The notes under the pieces were generated by a model, which worked only from the letters and a program-made list of their open reading frames with translations, ran no database searches and was not told the origin of the DNA. A DNA stretch of 14,294 nucleotides from an uncultured candidate division Zixibacteria bacterium. Lineage in GTDB: Bacteria; Zixibacteria; MSB-5A5; GN15; FEB-12. This document shows positions 1-7,889 of this stretch, one piece after another. The DNA lies in contig CAJVYT010000063.1 in NCBI GenBank assembly GCA_913009765.1, forward strand, positions 1 through 14,294, given 5' to 3'. The position numbers were made by a program, and so were the translations under genes. Position 1 is the stretch's first letter, and every line of letters starts with the position of its first letter.

Positions 1-65
1 TTGTGGATGGATGTTAGATTATATTTTTTATATTTGTTTTTTGTACATTTTTTTTTTTTTTTTTT
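1..65. other. Non-genomic contig tail (noise plus poly-T)
   Basis: Low-complexity T-rich sequence lies outside the left sequencing adapter and ends in an uninterrupted run of 18 T at 48-65. Read from the other strand it is adapter, then poly-A, then junk, which is how base calls look once a read has passed the end of the library molecule. The reading frame stays open here and encodes a phenylalanine-rich stretch that could be mistaken for a signal or membrane segment. It should be trimmed. Confidence 0.9.
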
Positions 66-123
66 AATGATACGGCGACCACCGAGATCTACACTCTTTC
101 CCTACACGACGCTCTTCCGATCT
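66..123 (+). other. Illumina P5 / TruSeq universal adapter (left end)
   Basis: The 58 bases start AATGATACGGCGACCACCGA and end CGCTCTTCCGATCT, the full P5 flow-cell sequence joined to the read-1 primer site as I know it. It is synthetic. In the frame of the downstream gene it translates to the familiar artefact peptide MIRRPPRSTLFPYTTLFRS, so any protein predicted from the start of this contig carries false N-terminal residues. Genomic sequence begins at 124. Confidence 0.98.
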
Positions 124-1281
124 CTTGATCAAATTCAAGACCGTGATTTTACCAGTAAACATGGTATCACCGGTACGGTCATGGATTACACTCCGCCAAA
201 CCTTGCCCCTCTCGGGCAGCCACAAGGTGAATTTTATATGTCTGCTCCGGGTCCTTATGATGACTGGGTAATTGAGTACGGTTATAAAGATTTTGGTAAT
301 GCCACCGAAGATGAAGTAAATGTAAAACTGGAAAAGATAGCTTCTCGCACAGCAGAACCGGGGCTGATTTATGCAACCGATGAAGATGTGTTTGGCAACT
401 CTTCAAAATCTATCGACCCATACTGTTCTATGTTTGATTTAGGTTCTGACCCTATTGCTTACTGTGAGCAAAGAGTCGCTCTTACAAAAGAACTTTGGTC
501 TAATGCTATAAATAAATTTGATGTTGACGGCAATGGCTACCGCAAGATGTATAACGTATTCCAAAACGGATGGCGTTCATATTTTGAATCTGTTACCTAT
601 GCAACAAACTTTGTAGGCGGTATAATTCACAGCAGAGCTCATGTTGGTGACCCTGGAAGTACAGTTCCATTTACTCCGGTTTCCGCAGCAGAACAGCGTC
701 GGGCTGTTAAATTTTTAAGTGATAATATTTTTGCTGCTGATGCTTTTAATGTATCTGAAAAAGTTTGGAACAAATTACAACCGGAACGTCTTCCTGACTT
801 TTTCTTCTCTGTCTATTCTGTCCCGACGGTTGATTATCCAATTCATAGAATTGTATTAAACATTCAAAATAATTCATTGATGAATTTGTATGGTCCTTAT
901 ATTTTGGGTCGTTTACTGAACAATCAGGAAAGAATCGCTGATGGTGTTGAAAGATATACCATGTATGATATGTTTCAGGAAGTACGTCGTTCTATCTGGT
1001 CAGAGATTACAAAACCAAGCAATGTGAATTCATTCCGTCGCCAATTACAGCTAAGCCACTTGAATAGGATCATAGCAATCTATTTAAGTAACACTGCAGC
1101 ATTTCCACATGATGCACTGACACTTGCCGCTAATGACCTTGATATTTTACAAGCTGCTGCGAAAAAAGCAATAACCTCTTCATCAATTAATTCAATGACA
1201 AAAGCACATTTTAAAGAAGTTCTGCGTCAAATTGAAGCTGCCAAAGGCTCTAAACGTAATTATTCATTTATTACCAGATAA
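124..1281 (+). CDS. Zinc-dependent metalloprotease, DUF4953 type, C-terminal fragment (5' end missing)
   Basis: This is the last 385 residues of a larger secreted zinc metalloprotease of the DUF5117/DUF4953 class. The fragment opens with HGITGTVMDYTPPN (fragment residues 13-26). In this family that motif follows the HExxH zinc site, and its VMDY is the Met-turn of metzincin-like enzymes. Further family blocks follow: a DLGSDPIAYCEQR segment, an NGWRSYFESVTYATNFVGG helix region, and GDPGSTVPFTPVSAAEQRR. A helical C-terminal part of about 150 residues ends at TAA 1279-1281. The zinc-binding HExxH, the N-terminal DUF5117-like half and the signal peptide would all lie upstream and are lost at the contig end. 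Codons before 124 are adapter, so no start codon is visible. Substrate is unknown. A terminator follows directly. I am fairly sure of the family but cannot show catalytic competence. Confidence 0.85.
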   Translation, partial: LDQIQDRDFTSKHGITGTVMDYTPPNLAPLGQPQGEFYMSAPGPYDDWVIEYGYKDFGNATEDEVNVKLEKIASRTAEPGLIYATDEDVFGNSSKSIDPYCSMFDLGSDPIAYCEQRVALTKELWSNAINKFDVDGNGYRKMYNVFQNGWRSYFESVTYATNFVGGIIHSRAHVGDPGSTVPFTPVSAAEQRRAVKFLSDNIFAADAFNVSEKVWNKLQPERLPDFFFSVYSVPTVDYPIHRIVLNIQNNSLMNLYGPYILGRLLNNQERIADGVERYTMYDMFQEVRRSIWSEITKPSNVNSFRRQLQLSHLNRIIAIYLSNTAAFPHDALTLAANDLDILQAAAKKAITSSSINSMTKAHFKEVLRQIEAAKGSKRNYSFITR

Positions 1282-1299
1282 GTTTTTAAATAATACAGT

Positions 1300-1330
1300 A
1301 AAAGGCGAAACTCATCAGTTTCGCCTTTTT
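1300..1330. terminator. Shared (bidirectional) intrinsic terminator between convergent genes
   Basis: A perfect 12-bp stem (1300-1311 with 1318-1329) has a GGCGAAAC / GTTTCGCC core and a 6-base loop TCATCA, ending in a T run to 1330. On the minus strand the same hairpin is followed by TTTT. It sits 18 bases after the metalloprotease stop and about 33 bases beyond the stop of the opposing gene, so it probably ends transcription from both sides. Confidence 0.85.
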
Positions 1331-1362
1331 ATTATTCACATGAAAAAGTAAATCTAAAATAA

Positions 1363-2208
1363 TTATTTAGATAGATGGAAATACTTAATATATTCCCAAG
1401 CATCTTTGGCGTTATCGGCATATACAAACAGGTCCAAATCTTCTTCGGCAATAGTTCCTTCGTCAACCAATGCTTTGAAATTTACAATATTTCTCCAGAA
1501 TTTTTCACCAAATAATATAATAGGCAGAGGTTCTACTTTATGAGTTTGTATCAAGGTAAGAGCTTCAAACAACTCATCCAAAGTACCAAACCCCCCCGGG
1601 AATGCTAAAAGTGCTTTAGAACGCATGAGAAAATGCATTTTACGTATAGCGAAATAATGAAACTGCAAACAAAGCTCCGGTGTGATATACGGATTTGGAT
1701 CCTGCTCCATCGGAAGAGTAATATTAAGTCCGATAGATTTAGCACCAATTTCATATGCTCCCCTGTTGGCAGCTTCCATAATTCCGGGACCGCCGCCGGT
1801 TACAATAACATATTCATGTCCTTCATTTATCTGACATTCTGCCGAAACCAGACGAGCAAATTCTTTAGCTTCATCATAATATGCTGATTTTGCAAAAATT
1901 GATTTTGCTATTTTTAGTTTTCGTTTTAATTTTAAATCATTTGGTCTTTTTAAAAGTTTTTTCTTAATCTTATCAATATTTGCCACAGCATCTTTTTTTT
2001 CAATAATACGAGTACCGCCGAAAACAACAATAGTAGATTCTATTTTTTCTTTTTGGAAAAGTTTTTCAGGTTTTAACAGTTCAAGCTGAAGACGAACAGG
2101 TCGGCAGTATTCTTGGTCCATAAAATCATCATCGTGATATGCAATTTTGTATGCCGGAGAGCTAATCAATTCCTTTTTCATCTTCTTTTTATCTATTTTT
2201 TTTCTCAT
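1363..2208 (-). CDS. LOG-family (TIGR00730) Rossmann-fold protein
   Basis: The product is 281 residues. The LOG signature PGGFGTLDELFE is at residues 204-215, preceded by the nucleotide-binding VTGGGPGIMEAAN at 136-148 and by FAIRKMHF at about 186-193. In characterised LOG proteins the PGGxGTxxE motif, with the Arg upstream, cleaves the N-glycosidic bond of nucleoside 5'-monophosphates. Older annotation calls these 'lysine decarboxylase', which is not supported. Residues 1-130 form a long N-terminal extension with a Lys-rich start and a charged helical part (about 75-120), as in the longer members of the family. There is no signal peptide, so it is cytosolic. It lies 23 bases behind the phosphofructokinase stop and is probably cotranscribed. 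The start is uncertain: the ribosome site is weak and Met10 is an alternative. The natural substrate cannot be read from the sequence. Confidence 0.85.
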   Translation of the reverse strand: MRKKIDKKKMKKELISSPAYKIAYHDDDFMDQEYCRPVRLQLELLKPEKLFQKEKIESTIVVFGGTRIIEKKDAVANIDKIKKKLLKRPNDLKLKRKLKIAKSIFAKSAYYDEAKEFARLVSAECQINEGHEYVIVTGGGPGIMEAANRGAYEIGAKSIGLNITLPMEQDPNPYITPELCLQFHYFAIRKMHFLMRSKALLAFPGGFGTLDELFEALTLIQTHKVEPLPIILFGEKFWRNIVNFKALVDEGTIAEEDLDLFVYADNAKDAWEYIKYFHLSK

Positions 2209-2231
2209 TATATTTCTGATACTCTCTTACT

Positions 2232-3389
2232 CTAGGTGTTGTTATTATCTAAAGAAGCTACCGAATTGCAATATTCTTCGATTGACATATTGTCAGGATT
2301 TCCAAGACATATCCCCAAAGAAAGGGCAGCTTTTACAATAGAATGAGTAGGCGTGACAAGTCTCTGCTTACCAAATACAGATTGTATAGAAACCATAGAC
2401 ATTTCATTATTTTTTAGCACAACTAACTGTCCAAATTCTTCACGAGCGACCATGTGTACAGCTTCAACCCCAAAACGGGTGGCTAATATTCTATCAAAAG
2501 CAGACGGTGAACCGCCACGCAAAAGATGTCCTAAAACAGTAACTCTGCATTCTATATTTGTTAAACCTTCAATTTGAGCGGCTAATTGATACGAGATACC
2601 TCCAAGACGGATTTTATCAGGAGAATTTTCAATAACTTTGGCAACAACCATATCTCCCCCAAATGGTTTGGCACCTTCACCGATTACAACAATCGAGAAA
2701 TTTTTCCCTTGTGCTGTTCTATCTTTAATTTTTTCACAAACACTGTTTATATCATAAGGTATTTCAGGTAGCAGGATAATATCACCACCACCTGCCATAC
2801 CTGAATGAAGTGCAATCCACCCGGCATATCGACCCATGACTTCAACAATCATTACGCGATGATGTGATTGTGCAGTTGTATGAATTTTATCGATTGCTTC
2901 TGTTGCCGAAACAACAGCAGAATCAAAACCAAAAGTTACATCAGTTCCGACCAAATCGTTATCAATAGTTTTTGGAACACCAATCACCGGGAGACCTTTT
3001 TTCTCCATTCCTGCGGTTGCATTCATTGTACCGTCACCACCGATACATATTAGGGCATCTAACCCCATTGATTCAAAATTGAGAACTGCTTGAGATGAAC
3101 GGTCTAAATGTATATATTCATCTCCTTGAAGTACCGGGAAATTAAATGGGTCAGCTCTGTTTGATGTTCCTAAAATTGTACCGCCCCGAGATAATAAACC
3201 TGAGACAGATTTGGGATCAACATACATATATCGATTTTCTATCAGACCTTCGTAACCATCTTTAAATCCGATAACTTCCATGCCGTAATCATGTTGAGCA
3301 GTTTTCACAACGGCTCTGATAACAGCATTCAAACCGGGGCAATCGCCGCCACCGGTTAAAATTCCTATTCTTTTTCTTGATATAGCCAT
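2232..3389 (-). CDS. pfkA: 6-phosphofructokinase (ATP- or mixed-type)
   Basis: The enzyme phosphorylates fructose 6-phosphate to fructose 1,6-bisphosphate in the cytosol (glycolysis). The 385-residue product has all family blocks: phosphate-binding GGGDCPGLN (13-21), SRGGTILGTSN (67-77), GGDGT (117-121), PKTIDND (139-145, catalytic base expected at D143), MGRYAGW (185-191), GEGAKPFGG (237-245) and LGHLLRGGSPSAFDR (286-300). Gly120 is the residue type typical of ATP-dependent enzymes. Lys140 is the residue type typical of pyrophosphate-dependent ones. This combination is seen in the 'mixed' group of PFKs, so ATP is the better guess but PPi use is not excluded. It is longer than the E. coli enzyme (about 320). 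The start must be Met1, since the first phosphate-binding motif is at residue 13. There is no clear Shine-Dalgarno. The gene is divergent from glycogen phosphorylase and is followed after 23 bases by the LOG-family gene. Confidence 0.95.
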   Translation of the reverse strand: MAISRKRIGILTGGGDCPGLNAVIRAVVKTAQHDYGMEVIGFKDGYEGLIENRYMYVDPKSVSGLLSRGGTILGTSNRADPFNFPVLQGDEYIHLDRSSQAVLNFESMGLDALICIGGDGTMNATAGMEKKGLPVIGVPKTIDNDLVGTDVTFGFDSAVVSATEAIDKIHTTAQSHHRVMIVEVMGRYAGWIALHSGMAGGGDIILLPEIPYDINSVCEKIKDRTAQGKNFSIVVIGEGAKPFGGDMVVAKVIENSPDKIRLGGISYQLAAQIEGLTNIECRVTVLGHLLRGGSPSAFDRILATRFGVEAVHMVAREEFGQLVVLKNNEMSMVSIQSVFGKQRLVTPTHSIVKAALSLGICLGNPDNMSIEEYCNSVASLDNNNT

Positions 3390-3394
3390 GCTTT

Positions 3395-3424
3395 ATTATA
3401 TCGACTTTCTATATAAAGAATCAA
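3395..3424 (-). promoter_or_regulatory. Candidate promoter of the phosphofructokinase/LOG unit
   Basis: On the minus strand there is TTGATT (3424-3419), an 18-base spacer and a perfect TATAAT (3400-3395). The -10 box ends only 5 bases before the ATG, so transcription would start at or next to the start codon. The region is very AT-rich, so a chance match is possible. Confidence 0.4.
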
Positions 3425-3469
3425 TTAAAAACATTTTTTTTATAAAAAACTTCTTTCTTTATATATTAT

Positions 3470-3499
3470 TTGTTATTGAATATGTAATTCAGATAAAAT
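3470..3499 (+). promoter_or_regulatory. Weak candidate promoter upstream of glgP
   Basis: TTGTTA (3470-3475) and TAAAAT (3494-3499) are separated by 18 bases, about 73 bases before the glycogen phosphorylase start in a divergent AT-rich spacer. This is only a sigma70-like pattern match in low-complexity DNA. Confidence 0.22.
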
Positions 3500-3572
3500 T
3501 ATTGTTGATTTAGGCGATAATATTAACAACACTAACATTATCATTAAGATACATAATTGATAGGTTGTATAT

Positions 3573-6131
3573 ATGCGAGTAAAACAATTTTTAGTTTTTC
3601 CAAAATTGCCGGACAAAATCCGTCCGCTTCAAGAGATGTCCCACAATATTTGGTATTCGTGGAATTGGGAAATAACCAAGCTCTTTATTCGGCTTGATGC
3701 TGAGACATGGGAAGATTGTGATCAAAATCCTGTTCAAATGCTCTCCCAATTATCTCAAGAAACTCTTGAAAAAGCTGCTGCCGATGATGGATTTGTTGCC
3801 TCTTTAAACAGAGTATATCAAAAATACCAAGACTATCTCTCAAGAAAAAACTGGTTTTCGTATGATTTTCCTGACAAAGTTGAACATAAAATAGCTTATT
3901 TCTCATTAGAATACGGTTTGGATACCGGACTTCCGGTCTATTCAGGCGGTCTTGGAGTATTATCCGGTGACACATTAAAATCAGCATCTGATTTAGGTCT
4001 TCCAATGGTTGCCGTTGGGCTTTTATACCGCTATGGATATTTTAGGCAGTATCTTTCTTCTGACGGATGGCAGCAGGAAAAATATGTTGAAAATGACTGG
4101 TACCACATGCCTGTTGTTCCTATTAAAGATGAGCAGGGTCAAACACGCAAGGTTACTGTAGATTTTTTAGGTACTCCTGTTCATATTCAAATTTGGAAGG
4201 TCTCGGTTGGAAATGTTCCCCTTTATTTGTTAGATACGAATATACCTGAAAATCCAACAAAATTCAGAGAAATTACATCTGTCCTTTACGGCGGAGATAA
4301 AGATATGCGTATCCGTCAGGAAATAATATTGGGTATTGGCGGAGTAAAAGCACTGCGGGCGTTAGGTATTGAACCATCAATTTATCATATGAATGAAGGA
4401 CATTCCTGGTTTTTGACACTTGAAAGAATTCGACTTCTAATGAATGAAAAGGATTTGTCATTTAGTGAGGCATCACAATTTATTTGGTCTACGACAATAT
4501 TTACAACTCATACACCTGTTCCTGCCGGTAATGAAAAGTTTGATTCTGTCTTAGTAAAGAGATATTTGGAGAGTTTTGTTTCAGAACTTGGGATTGACTG
4601 GGAACAATTTATCAATATTGGTAAAGTATTTGCCGGCGATAAAGATGAACTCTTTTGTATGACAGTTGCGGCATTAAGAAATTCTGCTTTTGCCAACGGA
4701 GTTTCGAAGTTGCATGGAAAAATTTCACGTGAAATGTGGCATCATATTTGGCCGGGGCTTCCTGTCCCTGAAGTCCCTATAAAGTCAGTAACTAATGGAG
4801 TACATCCTCGCTCTTGGGTTTCACATGATATGGATGAACTCTATGAATCATATTTTGGTGCTAATTATAGAAACAAACCACATGTCTTAAATGCTTGGAA
4901 AAATATAGAGAAAATTCCAGATGCCGAACTATGGAGAATTCATAACCGAAGACGGGAACGTTTAGTCTTTTTTGCCCGTAAACGTCTCAAAAAACAGTTA
5001 CAGCGAAGTGGTGCATCTCATATTGAGATTCATAAGGCAGATCAAATATTAGACCCTCAAATATTAACTATTTGTTTTGCAAGACGGTTTTCAACTTATA
5101 AACGGGGAAACTTAATTTTTTCTGACCTAAATAGACTACTCAAACTTATTAATAATGAGAAGTACCCTATGCAGATTATCCTCGCAGGCAAAGCACACCC
5201 TTTGGATAACCCCGGAAAAGAAATCATAAAAGAGATTTATCATTATACGAAGAATGAGCGGTTTCAAAATAGAGTTATCTTTTTAGAAGATTATGATATC
5301 AATGTTGCCAAGTATTTAGTACAGGGTGCCGATGTCTGGCTTAACAACCCAAGACGTCCTCTGGAAGCCTCAGGCACATCGGGGATGAAAGCTGCTTTAA
5401 ATGGTGTTTTAAATTTATCAATTTTAGACGGGTGGTGGTGTGAAGGGTATGCTGATGAAACCGGCTTTAAAATTGGCAATGGTGAAGAATATGACAACAA
5501 CGAGGTCCAAGATCATCTTGAAGCGGAAATGCTGTATAACACTATAGAAAAAGAAGTCGTGCCGCTTTTTTATGATACCGATAAAAATAATATACCAACT
5601 GATTGGATAAAAAAGATGAAAGCGGCAATCAGTATGGCAGGTAAGGACTTCTCTTCACATCGCATGCTCATAGACTATACTCAAAAATTCTATATACCCG
5701 GAATAGAAGCATCGATAAAGCTTCGAGAAAATAATATGGAACTGACAAAATCGGTTACAGAATGGGTTGAAAAGATGTCACAAAGCTGGGAATCAATTCA
5801 TATTAAAGATGTACAAATACCGGAGATGGAAAATACTATTTATGTAGGGCAAACATTCCCAATCAAAATATTTATCTCATTAGGCGATATAAATCCAAAT
5901 GATGTATCTGTTGAGATAATCTCAGGTAAGTTAGACTCTCAAGAGCAGATACACAACTATAAACCGACTATGGCTGTATTGTCTGAACAAAATGAATCTG
6001 ATAAAATTTCTATTTTTTCAGGTGAGGTTATTTGTAAAGAATCAGGAAGATTTGGTATTACCGTACGCATAATTCCTAATAATGAGAATCTTCTTCACAC
6101 ATTTAAGCCTAAACTTATTCAATGGTGGTAA
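3573..6131 (+). CDS. glgP: Alpha-glucan (glycogen) phosphorylase, GT35, DUF3417 type
   Basis: This cytosolic enzyme releases glucose 1-phosphate from glycogen or maltodextrin using phosphate and a pyridoxal-phosphate cofactor. The 852-residue product has an N-terminal DUF3417 domain (about 1-115) with the typical SHNIWYSWNWE. The phosphorylase core begins at IAYFSLEYGLDTGLPVYSGG and continues with FTTHTPVPAGNEKFD and TNGVHPRSW. The cofactor site is GTSGMKAALNG, with the PLP-binding lysine at K606. A C-terminal part of about 110 residues after the core (about 740-852) is beta-rich and belongs to this subfamily (TIGR02094) rather than being a fusion. Its length is normal for the group. The start has a modest AGG about 8 bases upstream. 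It is divergent from phosphofructokinase, which fits a glucan-to-glycolysis flow. No second reading frame is joined to it downstream. Confidence 0.95.
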   Translation: MRVKQFLVFPKLPDKIRPLQEMSHNIWYSWNWEITKLFIRLDAETWEDCDQNPVQMLSQLSQETLEKAAADDGFVASLNRVYQKYQDYLSRKNWFSYDFPDKVEHKIAYFSLEYGLDTGLPVYSGGLGVLSGDTLKSASDLGLPMVAVGLLYRYGYFRQYLSSDGWQQEKYVENDWYHMPVVPIKDEQGQTRKVTVDFLGTPVHIQIWKVSVGNVPLYLLDTNIPENPTKFREITSVLYGGDKDMRIRQEIILGIGGVKALRALGIEPSIYHMNEGHSWFLTLERIRLLMNEKDLSFSEASQFIWSTTIFTTHTPVPAGNEKFDSVLVKRYLESFVSELGIDWEQFINIGKVFAGDKDELFCMTVAALRNSAFANGVSKLHGKISREMWHHIWPGLPVPEVPIKSVTNGVHPRSWVSHDMDELYESYFGANYRNKPHVLNAWKNIEKIPDAELWRIHNRRRERLVFFARKRLKKQLQRSGASHIEIHKADQILDPQILTICFARRFSTYKRGNLIFSDLNRLLKLINNEKYPMQIILAGKAHPLDNPGKEIIKEIYHYTKNERFQNRVIFLEDYDINVAKYLVQGADVWLNNPRRPLEASGTSGMKAALNGVLNLSILDGWWCEGYADETGFKIGNGEEYDNNEVQDHLEAEMLYNTIEKEVVPLFYDTDKNNIPTDWIKKMKAAISMAGKDFSSHRMLIDYTQKFYIPGIEASIKLRENNMELTKSVTEWVEKMSQSWESIHIKDVQIPEMENTIYVGQTFPIKIFISLGDINPNDVSVEIISGKLDSQEQIHNYKPTMAVLSEQNESDKISIFSGEVICKESGRFGITVRIIPNNENLLHTFKPKLIQWW

Positions 6132-6190
6132 TTCTTTATTTTTTTAAATATATTTTATCTCACACAGTAAAGTAATTGTAACTTTTTAAA

Positions 6191-6231
6191 TAAATCTGCG
6201 TTTATAAATACTACTTATAAACGCAGATTTA
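6191..6231. terminator. Perfect 17-bp hairpin downstream of glgP (terminator-like, no T tract)
   Basis: Positions 6191-6207 pair perfectly with 6215-6231 around a 7-base loop (ATACTAC). The stem has one GC-rich stretch, CTGCG/CGCAG. It lies about 60 bases after the glgP stop, but neither strand has a T run immediately after the stem, so it is not a standard intrinsic terminator. It may stabilise the glgP mRNA end, act as a processing site, or be an inverted operator upstream of the peptidase operon. Confidence 0.45.
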
Positions 6232-6292
6232 AGTTTAGGATAAATTGTTGCAGTTAGTTGTTAATATACTGTTTAAAAACAGGTCGAAGGAC

Positions 6293-6321
6293 TTGACACG
6301 GGTAAAGTCTTCTACTTTATT
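6293..6321 (+). promoter_or_regulatory. Candidate promoter of the M16 peptidase operon
   Basis: A perfect -35-like TTGACA (6293-6298) is followed 16-17 bases later by a weak -10 (CTTTAT or TTTATT, 6315-6321). This would give a leader of roughly 35-40 bases ending in a strong GGAGGA (6355-6360) before the ATG at 6364. The -35 and position are good; the -10 is poor. Confidence 0.38.
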
Positions 6322-6363
6322 TGCTCCAAAACATAATAAACCCATAACTTTCATGGAGGAAGT

Positions 6364-7869
6364 ATGTCTTTCAAAAAAGTTCAACTGATATTGTTGTCAG
6401 TTCTTTTAGTAATATTTGTTGTTCCTTCAGCATTTTCATTTGATTTCTCAAAACTAGAGAATGCAGTAACCGAACATCAATTAGAAAATGGTTTAACAGT
6501 TCTTATTTTAGAACGTCATGATGCCCCTGTCGTATCGTTTGTCACTTGGGCAAATGTTGGGTCCGTAGATGACCCCAAAGGATATACCGGTTTAGCTCAT
6601 ATGTTTGAACATATGGCTTTTAAAGGAACGACAACGCTTGGTTCCAAAGATATTGATAAGGAATTGGAACTTATTGCTGTTGAAGATTCTGCATTTATGA
6701 AGTTGCGAGCAGAACGCAACAGGGGTCGTTTTGCAGATACTTCCAAAATAGAGTTATTGAACAAAGCCTATGAAGAAGCACGTGAAGCATCTTATCAGTT
6801 AGTAGAACCTAATAAGTTCGGAAACGTTATAGAACGAGAAGGTGGAGTTGGACTCAACGCTTTTACCGCAGCAGATCAAACAGTTTTCTTCTTTTCTCTT
6901 CCATCCAACAAAGTAGAACTTTGGATGGCGTTAGAATCGGAACGCTTTTTACATCCTGTACTTCGTGAGATGTATAAAGAAAGAGATGTTGTTGCCGAAG
7001 AACGCAGGATGAGATCTGAATCCAGTCCTGTCGGAAAATTAGTAGAAGAATTTTTAGCGATAGCTTATAAAGCTCATCCATATGGAATTCCGGGTATTGG
7101 ACACATGTCAGATATCCAATATTATTCACGTAAAGAAGCAAAAGCATTTTTTAAAAAATATTATAGTCCTTCAAATTTAACTATCGCCATAGTTGGTGAT
7201 GTAAAAACAAAAGATGTTATTAAGTTAGCAGAGAAATATTGGGGACGTATCCCTTATCGTCCTGCACCGGAACGAATTGCAACTATCGAGCCGGAACAAT
7301 TAGGTGAAAAAAGAGTAGAAGTTGAAAGCAAATCACAACCTATTTATTTAGTAGGATGGCACATTCCCGAGGGAACTAATCCTGACCGACCGGCACTTGA
7401 TGCGTTGTGTGATTACCTTGGACAAGGACGTACTTCTTTACTTTATAAAAATTTAATAAAAGAGAAAAAGACAGCTATGAATGTTGAGGCATTTGCCGGT
7501 TTTCCGGGGAATAAATACCCTACTATGATGGCTGTTTTTGCCATGCCTTCTGCCGGTCATACCAATGCTGAACTTGAAAAAGAGATTTTTAATGACGTTG
7601 ATAAAATGCGTAATGAACTTATCCCGGCAGCAGAAATGGATAAGATAAAAGCTCGTGCCAAAGCAGCGTTCATCAATGGAATCAGCAGTAATAATGGTCT
7701 CGGTATGCAGCTTGCAAGTTACCAAACGTTATGGGGTGACTGGAGAGAAATGTTCAGAGAAACAGACAGAATTAATGCGGTTACTCCAGAAGATATCCAA
7801 CGAGTCGCCAAAAAATATTTAACAAAGAAAAATCGTGTTATCGGCATGGTTGTAACCACTGAAAAATAA
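6364..7869 (+). CDS. Secreted M16 (insulinase/pitrilysin) peptidase, zinc-bearing subunit
   Basis: This is an exported zinc peptidase of 501 residues. A signal peptide covers about residues 1-25 (basic start, long hydrophobic core, PSAFS before the cut). The inverted zinc motif HMFEH is at 79-83, with H79 and H83 as ligands and E82 as the catalytic base. The third ligand should be E212 or E213 in VVAEERRMR. Between them lies an insertion of about 50 residues (about 103-157), charged and helical, which lengthens the usual spacing of about 76 residues to about 128. The second M16 domain (about 245-480) has GRTSLLYKNL, but the Tyr of the family's R/Y pair is not at its usual place. It is followed after 20 bases by a second M16 gene, so the two very likely form a heterodimer. 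A strong GGAGGA ribosome site fixes the start. It acts in the periplasm or on the outer surface; the peptide substrate is unknown. Confidence 0.92.
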   Translation: MSFKKVQLILLSVLLVIFVVPSAFSFDFSKLENAVTEHQLENGLTVLILERHDAPVVSFVTWANVGSVDDPKGYTGLAHMFEHMAFKGTTTLGSKDIDKELELIAVEDSAFMKLRAERNRGRFADTSKIELLNKAYEEAREASYQLVEPNKFGNVIEREGGVGLNAFTAADQTVFFFSLPSNKVELWMALESERFLHPVLREMYKERDVVAEERRMRSESSPVGKLVEEFLAIAYKAHPYGIPGIGHMSDIQYYSRKEAKAFFKKYYSPSNLTIAIVGDVKTKDVIKLAEKYWGRIPYRPAPERIATIEPEQLGEKRVEVESKSQPIYLVGWHIPEGTNPDRPALDALCDYLGQGRTSLLYKNLIKEKKTAMNVEAFAGFPGNKYPTMMAVFAMPSAGHTNAELEKEIFNDVDKMRNELIPAAEMDKIKARAKAAFINGISSNNGLGMQLASYQTLWGDWREMFRETDRINAVTPEDIQRVAKKYLTKKNRVIGMVVTTEK

Positions 7870-7889
7870 AATAATGAGGATATACTAAA

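Noticed and set aside
1..123. Hydrophobic, phenylalanine-rich N-terminal stretch that looks like a signal peptide or membrane helix for the metalloprotease
   Set aside because: It is encoded by the poly-T run and adapter, outside genomic DNA.
1363..2208. Annotation of the LOG-family gene as a lysine decarboxylase
   Set aside because: That name is a historical misannotation; the PGGFGTLDE motif belongs to the LOG phosphoribohydrolase group and no PLP-decarboxylase motif is present.
6132..6363. Possible small gene or riboswitch in the gap between glgP and the M16 operon
   Set aside because: No open frame with a ribosome site and no riboswitch-like set of conserved helices was seen; only the single hairpin and a candidate promoter are supported.
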